Shown here: in pieces, positions 1-5,426 of the stretch
Position numbering within the stretch: the first letter of the stretch is position 1
Layout: every line of letters begins with the position of its first letter
NCBI GenBank assembly: GCA_019232645.1
Contig: JAFANO010000014.1
Location: 1-5,426 of the forward strand
Source of the DNA: Planctomycetaceae bacterium
GTDB taxonomy: Bacteria > Planctomycetota > Planctomycetia > Isosphaerales > Isosphaeraceae
Direction of reading: 5' to 3'
DNA length: 5,426 nt
The notes under the pieces: model-generated
Told to the model about the DNA's origin: nothing
The model's database searches: none
Seen by the model: only the letters and a program-made list of their open reading frames with translations
Made by a program: the position numbers and the translations under genes

Positions 1-887
1 GCGTCGACGACCGACAGTGTCGAGGCGGAGGCCTGCTTGACCACCGGCAGGTAGACCGACTTGCGGCCGTTGACCAGCGCGTAGCCAACCGGGATATCCG
101 TCGCGTCGGCCACCGTGCCGACGTCGCGGATGTAGACGTTCTGGCCGAGCTTCAGGGGGATGTTCCGGAGCTCCTGCGGGTCGAGGACCATCGAGTTGCT
201 CGGCACCACCGCGAGCTGGTCCTTGATCGTCACGTTGCCGGACGGGCTGATGTAGTTGCCGCGGTCGATCGCGTCCACGACGTCCTGGGGCGAGAGGTTG
301 TAGGAGCGCAGGCGGTCGGGGTCGACGTTGACGACGATCGTCCGGATGTTCCCGCCGAACGGCGGCGGGGACGAGATGCCCGCCAGGCCCGAGAACATCG
401 TCCGGACCCGGTACAGCGCCAGGTCCTGGAGCTGGCCGACGGACCGCGTCTTGCTCTCGAAGACGAGGTAGCCGACCGGCAGGCTCCCCGCGTCGAGCCG
501 GACCACGTACGGCGGCAGCGACCCGACGGGCATGATCGACAGCGCCCGGTTGCAGTAGGCGACCGTCTGGGCCGTCGCCTCGGCCATGTCGGTCCCCGGC
601 TGGAAGTACAGCTTGAGCATCACCATGCTCTGGATCGACCGGGACTCGACGTGCTCCACGCTGTTGACGTACTGGAAGAACAGCTCGTACTGGTTGGTGA
701 TCAGCCCCTCGATCTGCTTGGGGTCCATCCCGCCGTAGTTGTGGATGACGTACAGGACCGGCTGGTTCAGCGACGGGAAGATATCCTTCTGCATCCGGAC
801 GATGCCGTAGAGGCCGCCCAGGCCCAGCGCGAGCACCAGCATCATCACCGTCACGGGCCGGCGGAGTGCGAAGACGATGGGGTTCAT
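1..887 (-). CDS. RND-family efflux permease, N-terminal part (3' end outside window)
   Basis: Reading leftwards from ATG at 887 gives 295 uninterrupted codons that leave the window at base 1. The protein starts MNPIVFALRRPVTVMM and has one hydrophobic segment at about residues 12-30, as expected for TM1 of an RND pump. The periplasmic porter region follows, with DIFPSLNQPV (35-44), IHNYGGMDP (48-56), ESRSIQ (81-86), PGTDMAEA (97-104), PPPFGG (174-179) and NVDPDRLRSYNLSP (187-200). Full RND permeases are about 1,000-1,100 aa, so under a third is present. Family knowledge: inner-membrane, proton-driven pumps that export drugs, metals or other compounds with an adaptor and a TolC-type channel. 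The substrate cannot be told from this part. In-frame ATGs also lie at 920 and 947. I chose 887 because GAGG sits five bases upstream and the family normally begins MNP. It lies downstream of the outer-membrane partner gene on the same strand. Confidence 0.93.
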   Translation of the reverse strand, partial: MNPIVFALRRPVTVMMLVLALGLGGLYGIVRMQKDIFPSLNQPVLYVIHNYGGMDPKQIEGLITNQYELFFQYVNSVEHVESRSIQSMVMLKLYFQPGTDMAEATAQTVAYCNRALSIMPVGSLPPYVVRLDAGSLPVGYLVFESKTRSVGQLQDLALYRVRTMFSGLAGISSPPPFGGNIRTIVVNVDPDRLRSYNLSPQDVVDAIDRGNYISPSGNVTIKDQLAVVPSNSMVLDPQELRNIPLKLGQNVYIRDVGTVADATDIPVGYALVNGRKSVYLPVVKQASASTLSVVD

Positions 888-896
888 CGTGACCTC
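888..896 (-). promoter_or_regulatory. Ribosome binding site of the RND permease
   Basis: On the minus strand GAGG (896-893) is followed by a five-base spacer and the ATG at 887. This supports 887 over the in-frame ATGs at 920 and 947. The ATG at 920 also has a G-rich run (AGGGG) just upstream, but it is only one base away, too close for normal spacing. Confidence 0.6.
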
Positions 897-1087
897 GGCG
901 GGCGAGCCTCGAGCTTCCATGCCCCTGCACCGTCGGGCTGCATCCATGCTGGGCGGGCTGCGATGGCGACCGTTCCACGACGCAACACCATCATTTTAGA
1001 GGACATGACAAGATCATGCCCACGGTGGCCTCATGGCGGTCCACCCCACATCCACCGCGACCAGGTCCAGAGTGGCCGCTCGCGGAG
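888..1087. other. Gap between the two efflux genes, no gene seen
   Basis: These 200 bases separate the stop of the TolC-like gene from the chosen start of the RND gene. I see no complete small gene with a plausible ribosome binding site, no hairpin followed by a T-run, and no clear promoter. The minus strand is open in frame with the RND start from at least 947, so part of the gap could be an N-terminal extension. A gap this long is wider than usual inside an operon and could hide a second promoter or a processing site. Confidence 0.5.
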
Positions 1088-2713
1088 TCACGGAGCCACG
1101 GCCGCTGGGAGTGGAACCGGAGCCGGGGCCGGCGCAGGGGCGGCCTGGGACGTGACCCACTGGGCCGGCTGGCCGAGGGCGCGGTAGACCTCGAACTGGG
1201 CGACGTTGTACTCGCCGATGGCGAAGGCATACTGCTCATAGGCGGTGTTCAGCGCGATGATCGCGGCGACGACTTCCTGGGGGCGGACGATCAGGCGGAG
1301 CAGCTCGCCGGCGGGCCGCGCCGTCTCGCGCAGGCCGATGAAGTTCTTGTCGGCCGACTCGATCGCCTGGCGGACGCCCTCCTCCGTCTCCACCACCCGG
1401 ACCCGCGCGGTCTGCAGCCGGGCGACGGCCTGCGAGACCTCCGACTTGACCCGGAAGACGGTCCGCGTCAGCTCGATCGCGGCGACCTCCTGCTCGGCCC
1501 GCCGCTGCCGGATCCGGCCGACGTTGCCGATCCCCCCGTTCTGCAACTGCCAGACCGCGGCGACCTCGATGTCGAGGCGGGAGCCGTTGGAGTTCAGCAA
1601 CCCGTTCGGGCCGGAGGAGAGGTTGCCGGCCGCGAGCAACCCCGTGGTCGTGGCCGGGCTGATGACGACCAGGTTCGGCAGGAGCGGGCGCGTCTTCTCC
1701 TGGCGCAGGAGCTGGATCGCCGCGGCGACCAGCTCCTGCCGCGAGGCGATCTCGGGGCGGCTGTTCAGCGCGATCGGCATCAGCTCGTCGGGCGACCGCT
1801 CGTCGGGGACGAACGTGATCTGGAGGAACGGCGGCTCGATCGGCTCGAGCAGCGTGGCCGGGTCGAGCAGGAGGACCTCCGCCAGGCGCGCGCTGGCGAC
1901 CCGCCAGTCGCGGATGTCGACCTGCTGCGTCTGCCGCAGGCTCTGGAGCTCGGCCTGCGCCCGGTTGATCTCCAGCGGCGGGATCAGGCTCGGGGCCAGC
2001 CCCTTGGCGAAGTTCACGAGCAGCTCGGCCCTCACGATCGTCGCCCCGACGCCGAGCAGCCTCCCCCGCGCCGCCTGCAGGTCGAAATAGGCCTGCGCGA
2101 CCGCGAACAGGACATCGTTCCGGGCGGCCTGGAGGTCGGCTCGGCGCGAGGCGACCACCCGACGCGCCGCGAGCGGGGCGAAGATGGCGTCGGCGAGCCC
2201 GACCGCGAGGCTGGGGCCGCCGCCGACGAAGAAGCTCTGCCTCCCCTTCCGGAAATTTGGGCCCGTGAAGATGTTCTGCTGGACGCCGTCATGCCGGAAG
2301 TAATCGACGCCCCCGTTGATGTTGGGGACCCAGAGGGCCTTGGCCTGGAGTAGCAGGGCGAGCGCCTGCTCGACCTGCGCCGTCGCCGCGGCGATGTCGA
2401 GCGGCCGGACCCCGGACAGTTGCATCGCGGTCGCGAGATTGATCGGGAGGCCCTGCGGCACTTGCGCATCCATCCCGCCCACGGGGAGCCCCACCCCCGC
2501 CGGGCCGGGGATCGGTTGGGGGGCAGGAGGCGGGGGTGGTGCCAACCGATCCGGAGAGGCGGGGGACGCTGGTCGGCCTCCCGGGGCCGAGGCTCCCGGC
2601 AGGTCTTCCAGTGCGGCTGGCAGCGAAGCCGTCTGTGCAGGCCCGTCGTGGCCGACCAGCGACGCCCACAGCGCGATCGGCAACAGCCAGCGATGATCGC
2701 GTCTCCGACGCAT
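1088..2713 (-). CDS. TolC-family outer-membrane efflux protein
   Basis: 541 aa, complete. ATG at 2713 has a strong GGAGG five bases upstream. The frame is open as far as an ATG at 2818, but that extension lacks secretion features and puts the signal sequence inside the protein. Residues 1-30 look like a Sec signal peptide: a basic start (MRRRRDHR), a hydrophobic core (WLLPIALWASLVG), then small residues around A26-A29. There is no lipobox cysteine, so it resembles TolC rather than lipidated OprM. Residues 40-80 are Pro/Gly/Ala-rich. Two outer-membrane-efflux repeats follow, each with long Ala/Gln/Arg/Leu-rich helices: about 90-285 and 310-515. The end is an Ala-Pro tail (525-541). Family knowledge: trimers form an outer-membrane barrel and periplasmic helical tunnel that docks to an adaptor and an inner-membrane pump. 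The RND gene just downstream is the likely partner. Sequence identity to a named protein cannot be judged here. Confidence 0.92.
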   Translation of the reverse strand: MRRRRDHRWLLPIALWASLVGHDGPAQTASLPAALEDLPGASAPGGRPASPASPDRLAPPPPPAPQPIPGPAGVGLPVGGMDAQVPQGLPINLATAMQLSGVRPLDIAAATAQVEQALALLLQAKALWVPNINGGVDYFRHDGVQQNIFTGPNFRKGRQSFFVGGGPSLAVGLADAIFAPLAARRVVASRRADLQAARNDVLFAVAQAYFDLQAARGRLLGVGATIVRAELLVNFAKGLAPSLIPPLEINRAQAELQSLRQTQQVDIRDWRVASARLAEVLLLDPATLLEPIEPPFLQITFVPDERSPDELMPIALNSRPEIASRQELVAAAIQLLRQEKTRPLLPNLVVISPATTTGLLAAGNLSSGPNGLLNSNGSRLDIEVAAVWQLQNGGIGNVGRIRQRRAEQEVAAIELTRTVFRVKSEVSQAVARLQTARVRVVETEEGVRQAIESADKNFIGLRETARPAGELLRLIVRPQEVVAAIIALNTAYEQYAFAIGEYNVAQFEVYRALGQPAQWVTSQAAPAPAPAPVPLPAAVAP

Positions 2714-2728
2714 GATCCCCTCCGGATC
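2714..2728 (-). promoter_or_regulatory. Ribosome binding site of the TolC-like gene, within a small inverted repeat
   Basis: On the minus strand the bases before ATG read GATCC-GGAGG-GGATC. The strong Shine-Dalgarno GGAGG (2723-2719) is flanked by perfectly complementary 5-base arms (2728-2724 and 2718-2714), and the right arm abuts the ATG. The ribosome binding site decides the start at 2713. If the RNA folds, GGAGG would sit in a five-base loop; whether it does so in the cell is not known. Confidence 0.7.
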
Positions 2729-2842
2729 CTGGAGATGGGGATTTATCAACGATAGGGAAGGCTGGGTTTCCTGGCTGAGTTTGAGGGATCTCGGGAAGCT
2801 GGGACAATTCCGAATCATCCAAGGTCATCATCGGCCTCAGTA

Positions 2843-2855
2843 CAGGCACTGCCTG
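2843..2855. repeat. 13-base palindrome, possible operator
   Basis: CAGGCA-C-TGCCTG is a perfect 6-base inverted repeat around a single central base. It sits about 130 bases upstream of the TolC-like start, in the region where a promoter or operator for the efflux operon would be expected. No flanking transcriptional regulator gene is visible and no T-run follows, so a terminator is unlikely. Binding by a dimeric repressor is an inference from symmetry alone. Confidence 0.3.
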
Positions 2856-2928
2856 AGCGAATTTGCGGATGACGACACCCGGATGCCTCGAATTCATCAA
2901 TAAGTAACTCAGCGCAGTCGGTTCGGGT

Positions 2929-3026
2929 CGTCGAGTCCGTGAAGATGCACCACACCCCCCGGAGCGAGGCCGTCCACGACATCCACAACGCACCCAGGCA
3001 GATGGTGCGTCATCAAAGACTCGACG
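2929..3026. repeat. Imperfect 24-base inverted repeat with 50-base spacer
   Basis: The left arm (2929-2952) and the reverse complement of the right arm (3026-3003) match at 20 of 24 positions. This includes a perfect 9-base outer core, CGTCGAGTC / GACTCGACG, and an inner six-base match, GCACCA / TGGTGC. Weaker matching continues towards the centre. The structure could be a hairpin in RNA, a miniature inverted-repeat element, or the end of a decayed insertion sequence. No flanking target-site duplication is obvious and no transposase is present. Confidence 0.5.
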
Positions 3027-3192
3027 CACCCCACCCGGCTCTCCCGAGGACCGCGACAAAGAGGGTCATCGCAGGGAGCAATTCCCCGGGGCCTGAAATT
3101 CCTGGGGTCCGCGGGCGGCATGCTCAGTGTCGATTGGGGTAGAACCGAATGGCACCAGGATAACGCAAGCTCTTTCCTCTGACTGAAGTGCG

Positions 3193-3220
3193 TTGACGAT
3201 TCGATCGTCTCTGATCCTAT
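3193..3220 (+). promoter_or_regulatory. Weak candidate promoter for hsdM-hsdS
   Basis: TTGACG (3193-3198) matches five of six bases of the bacterial -35 consensus. Sixteen bases later TCCTAT (3215-3220) matches only three of six -10 positions, but these include the key first T and last T. It lies about 65 bases before the hsdM start. A second -10-like hexamer, TACAGT (3271-3276), lies eight bases before the ATG without a matching -35 and would give a nearly leaderless transcript. Planctomycete promoter rules are poorly constrained by sequence, so this is only a candidate. Confidence 0.2.
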
Positions 3221-3283
3221 GCCGCAACCGTTCATCGGTCGTTGCTGGACCCGGGCGTTCGGTCGTGTCCTACAGTTGGATAC

Positions 3284-4876
3284 ATGGGACGACCGAAGGC
3301 ATCGAACGTCAAGAAGGACGGCTATGGAGCCAACCTCGGCTTCGAGGAGAAGCTGTGGCAGGCATCCGACAAGATGCGCGGCCACATGGACGCGGCGGAG
3401 TACAAGCACGTCGCGCTCGGACTGATCTTCCTCAAGTACATCTCCGACGCCTTCCAGGAGCGGTACGACGCCCTGGGCCAGGAAGAGCACACCGACCCCG
3501 AGGACCGCGACGAGTACACCGCCGAGAGCGTCTTCTGGGTGCCCCCGGATGCCCGCTGGGCGAATTTCCAGGCCGCCGCCAAGCAGCCGACGATCGGCAA
3601 GATGATCGACGACGCGATGGTCGCCATCGAGAAGGAGAACCCGTCGCTCAAGGGGGTCTTGCCCAAGGACTATGCCCGGCCCTCGCTTGACCAGCGCCGC
3701 CTCGGTGAGCTGATCGACCTGATCGGCACGATCGAACTCGTCGAGCGGGACGCGCGGGACCTGTCCGACCAGCACCGGGGCCACCGCTCGAAGGACATCC
3801 TCGGCCGGGTCTATGAGTACTTCCTCGGCAAGTTCGCCAGCGCCGAGGGGAAGGCCGGGGGCGAGTTCTACACGCCACAGGCGGTCGTCAAGCTCCTGGT
3901 CGAGATGATCGAGCCGTACAGAGGGCGCGTCTACGACCCCTGCTGCGGCTCAGGCGGGATGTTCGTGCAGTCGGAGAGGTTCGTCGAGGCCCACGGCGGT
4001 CGGCGGTCAGACCTGTCGATCTTCGGGCAGGAGTCGAACCCGACGACCTGGAAGCTCTGTAAGATGAACCTGGCGATCCGGGGCATCGACAACAACCTCG
4101 GGCCGCACCACGCCGACACGTTCCACCACGACCTGCACAAGGACGTGAAGGCCGACTACATCCTGGCCAACCCTCCGTTCAACGTCAGCGACTGGGGCGG
4201 CGAGCGGCTCCGCGAGGACGCCCGTTGGAAGTTCGGTGCCCCGCCGCTCGGAAACGCCAACTACGCCTGGGTCCAGCACATCGTCCACCACCTCGCCCCG
4301 AACGGCGTCGCCGGGTTCGTCCTGGCCAACGGTTCGATGTCGTCGAACCAGTCGGGCGAAGGGGAGATCCGCCGGGCGCTCGTCGAGGCCGACCTGGTGG
4401 ACTGCATGATCACCCTGCCAGGGCAGTTGTTCTACACCACGGCGATCCCGGCCTGCCTCTGGTTCCTGGCCCGCGGCAAGGCCAACAGCAAGTTCCGCGA
4501 CCGCCGGGGCGAGACGCTGTTCATCGACGCCCGCAAGCTCGGTCGGCTGGTCGATCGGACCCACCGCGAACTCTCGGACGACGAGATCGCCCGGATCGCC
4601 CGCGCCTATCACGCCTGGCGGGGCGAGAAAGAGGCGGGCCAGTACGAAGACGTGCCGGGGTTCTGCAAGGACGCGAAGAAGGACGAGATCGCCGCGCACG
4701 GCTACGTGCTGACGCCGGGCCGATACGTCGAGGCTGAGGATGTCGAGGATGATGGCGAGCCCTTCGAGGAGAAGATGGGGCGGCTCGTGGCGAAACTGGA
4801 GGAGCAGCTCGCCGAGGCGGCGCGGCTAGAAACGCTGCTCCGGTCCAACATGCGGGGGTTGGGTTATGTTGTCTGA
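3284..4876 (+). CDS. hsdM: Type I restriction-modification system, methyltransferase subunit (HsdM)
   Basis: 530 aa, complete, a normal length for HsdM. The N-terminal helical domain runs from about 15 to 165 ([20 protein letters not shown], then [21 protein letters not shown]). The N6-adenine methyltransferase fold follows, with [17 protein letters not shown] (193-209), SAM-binding motif [11 protein letters not shown] (218-227), [22 protein letters not shown] (247-268) and catalytic motif IV NPPF (296-299). Later conserved blocks are [16 protein letters not shown] (341-356) and [18 protein letters not shown] (378-395). The C-terminus (about 494-522) is a charged helix. All key residues are present, so it is probably active. 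Family knowledge: HsdM2S1 methylates adenine at a bipartite site chosen by HsdS; HsdR adds ATP-dependent cleavage. The start at 3284 ([11 protein letters not shown]) fits the family. A TTG at 3242 would add 14 residues with no family support. The ribosome binding site is weak (GGA three bases before ATG). It overlaps hsdS by 11 bases. Confidence 0.96.
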   Translation: MGRPKASNVKKDGYGANLGFEEKLWQASDKMRGHMDAAEYKHVALGLIFLKYISDAFQERYDALGQEEHTDPEDRDEYTAESVFWVPPDARWANFQAAAKQPTIGKMIDDAMVAIEKENPSLKGVLPKDYARPSLDQRRLGELIDLIGTIELVERDARDLSDQHRGHRSKDILGRVYEYFLGKFASAEGKAGGEFYTPQAVVKLLVEMIEPYRGRVYDPCCGSGGMFVQSERFVEAHGGRRSDLSIFGQESNPTTWKLCKMNLAIRGIDNNLGPHHADTFHHDLHKDVKADYILANPPFNVSDWGGERLREDARWKFGAPPLGNANYAWVQHIVHHLAPNGVAGFVLANGSMSSNQSGEGEIRRALVEADLVDCMITLPGQLFYTTAIPACLWFLARGKANSKFRDRRGETLFIDARKLGRLVDRTHRELSDDEIARIARAYHAWRGEKEAGQYEDVPGFCKDAKKDEIAAHGYVLTPGRYVEAEDVEDDGEPFEEKMGRLVAKLEEQLAEAARLETLLRSNMRGLGYVV

Positions 4877-5426
4877 AAGGTGGATGCCGACTACGCTCGG
4901 CGAGTGCGCCGATTGGATCTCTGGCAGCACCCCGTCGAAAAATCGCGCATCGTACTGGGATGGATCAATCCCCTGGATCTCGGCCAAGGACATGAAGCAG
5001 TTCCGGCTGTACGATTCGGAGGACCACGTTACGGATCTCGCGATTCAGGATGGTACCCGGATCGCACCTGAGGGTTCAATCCTCGTGCTCGTTCGCGGGA
5101 TGACGCTACACAATGATTTGCCAATATGCTTATGTACTGCAAAAATGACATTTAATCAGGATGTGAAAGCATTACGGCCCAAGCCTCATGTATGGGGGGA
5201 GTATCTAGCGTACTGGTTGCTCGCGAACAAGCCGTTCCTGCGCACTCTGGTCGATTCAGCATCCCACGGTACGGGACGCATCCATACCAACATCCTCCAA
5301 GGGGTTGAACTCAACCTTCCCTCGTTCGACGAGCAGAGGGCCATAGCTCGCGTCCTTGGCGCGTTGGACGACAAGATCGACCTGAGCCGCCAGATGAACG
5401 AGACGCTGGAGGCGATGGCCCGGGCG
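4866..5426 (+). CDS. hsdS: Type I restriction-modification system, specificity subunit (HsdS), 5' part
   Basis: 187 codons are open to the right edge; full HsdS proteins are about 380-450 aa, so under half is present. The first target-recognition domain runs from about residue 8 to 155. Its family-typical blocks are [21 protein letters not shown] (11-31), IPWISAKDM (35-43), [13 protein letters not shown] (75-87), FNQDVKAL (96-103) and [14 protein letters not shown] (132-145). The central conserved helix follows with [21 protein letters not shown] (about 151-171), then [16 protein letters not shown] to the edge. Family knowledge: each of two recognition domains reads half of a bipartite target, and the conserved helices set the spacing and bind HsdM. 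The ATG at 4866 lies inside the last codons of hsdM, suggesting translational coupling, with a G-rich run just upstream. An in-frame ATG at 4884, with AAGG three bases before it, is an alternative. Bases 5101-5160 are only 35% G+C, unlike the surroundings. Confidence 0.95.
   Translation, partial: MLSERWMPTTLGECADWISGSTPSKNRASYWDGSIPWISAKDMKQFRLYDSEDHVTDLAIQDGTRIAPEGSILVLVRGMTLHNDLPICLCTAKMTFNQDVKALRPKPHVWGEYLAYWLLANKPFLRTLVDSASHGTGRIHTNILQGVELNLPSFDEQRAIARVLGALDDKIDLSRQMNETLEAMARA

Larger units (their letters stand above)
2714..3283. other. Divergent intergenic region between efflux operon and Type I R-M locus
   Basis: 570 bases with no convincing gene on either strand. Both flanking genes point outwards, so promoters for both must lie here or the genes use promoters I cannot recognise. 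In order it contains the TolC-gene ribosome binding site, a 13-base palindrome (2843-2855), an AT-rich stretch (about 2889-2912) and an imperfect inverted repeat (2929-3026). A GC-rich hairpin follows (CCCCGGG at 3084-3090 with CCTGGGG at 3101-3107, one G-T pair, ten-base loop), then a weak promoter-like pair before hsdM. The minus strand is open from within hsdM down to a stop at 2909. Its last stretch (about 3030-2909, ending LHGLDDPNRLR) looks somewhat protein-like and could be a decayed gene end, but I do not recognise it. Confidence 0.6.

Noticed and set aside
651..1187. Plus-strand open frame of 178 codons across the RND start and the gap
   Set aside because: Antisense to the RND N-terminus and the TolC-gene end. 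Low-complexity Gly/Ala and His runs and no family features.
1016..2353. Long plus-strand open frame of 445 codons
   Set aside because: It is antisense to the TolC-like gene and its translation is dominated by Arg, Asp, Gly and Leu, with no recognisable domain. Such mirror frames are common in GC-rich DNA. The minus-strand gene has a signal peptide, family motifs and a strong ribosome binding site.
3084..3107. GC-rich hairpin as an intrinsic terminator
   Set aside because: The seven-pair stem with a ten-base loop is real, but no T-run follows on either strand, and both flanking operons are transcribed away from it, so nothing needs terminating here.
2939..3142. Plus-strand open frame of 67 codons in the intergenic region
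   Set aside because: No ribosome binding site and no recognisable sequence. It overlaps the inverted repeat, which accounts for part of its composition.
3242..3283. TTG start at 3242 for hsdM
   Set aside because: The extra 14 residues do not resemble HsdM N-termini, while [11 protein letters not shown] at 3284 does. No good ribosome binding site precedes 3242.
2909..3784. Minus-strand open frame of 291 codons spanning the hsdM start
   Set aside because: Its first half is the mirror of hsdM. The last part in the intergenic region looks mildly protein-like (ending LHGLDDPNRLR), but there is no ribosome binding site or recognised family, so I mention it only as a possible remnant.
4007..4699. 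Minus-strand open frame of 230 codons opposite hsdM
   Set aside because: Mirror of hsdM codons, rich in Val, Gly, Asp and Arg without motifs; hsdM on the plus strand is unambiguous.
1..5426. CRISPR array, tRNA, rRNA or complete insertion sequence
   Set aside because: No regularly spaced direct repeats, no tRNA-like cloverleaf or rRNA sequence and no transposase motif were seen on either strand.

Overview
The window is GC-rich (roughly two thirds G+C by eye) and carries the ends or wholes of two unrelated gene groups arranged back to back. The efflux proteins have the sequence style of Planctomycetota, probably an Isosphaeraceae-like lineage. This shows in the RND start MNPIVFALRRPVTVMM, the IHNYGGMDP and PPPFGG signatures, and the Pro/Ala-rich tails. 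The taxonomic assignment is an inference from family resemblance only.

Minus strand, 2713 down to 1: a probable two-gene efflux operon. A TolC-type outer-membrane efflux protein (2713-1088, 541 aa, complete) is followed after a 200-base gap by the first 295 residues of an inner-membrane RND permease (887-1, running off the left edge). A periplasmic adaptor, and possibly a second RND gene, would be expected beyond the left edge but cannot be seen.

2714-3283: a 570-base divergent intergenic region with no convincing gene. It holds the upstream signals of both gene groups, a 13-base palindrome, an imperfect 24-base inverted repeat with a 50-base spacer, and a GC-rich hairpin. It may contain remnants of a small repeat or mobile element.

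Plus strand, 3284-5426: a Type I restriction-modification locus. hsdM (530 aa, complete, with the SAM-binding and NPPF catalytic motifs intact) overlaps by 11 bases the start of hsdS. The 187 visible hsdS codons cover the first target-recognition domain and the central conserved helix before the right edge cuts the gene. hsdR is not in the window and may lie further right.

Together HsdM and HsdS would make a sequence-specific N6-adenine methyltransferase, and with HsdR a restriction complex. The efflux genes are a separate function. I see no evidence for a previously undescribed system. The items most worth a second look are the AT-rich patch inside the hsdS recognition domain, the inverted repeat between the operons, and what follows hsdS on the right.
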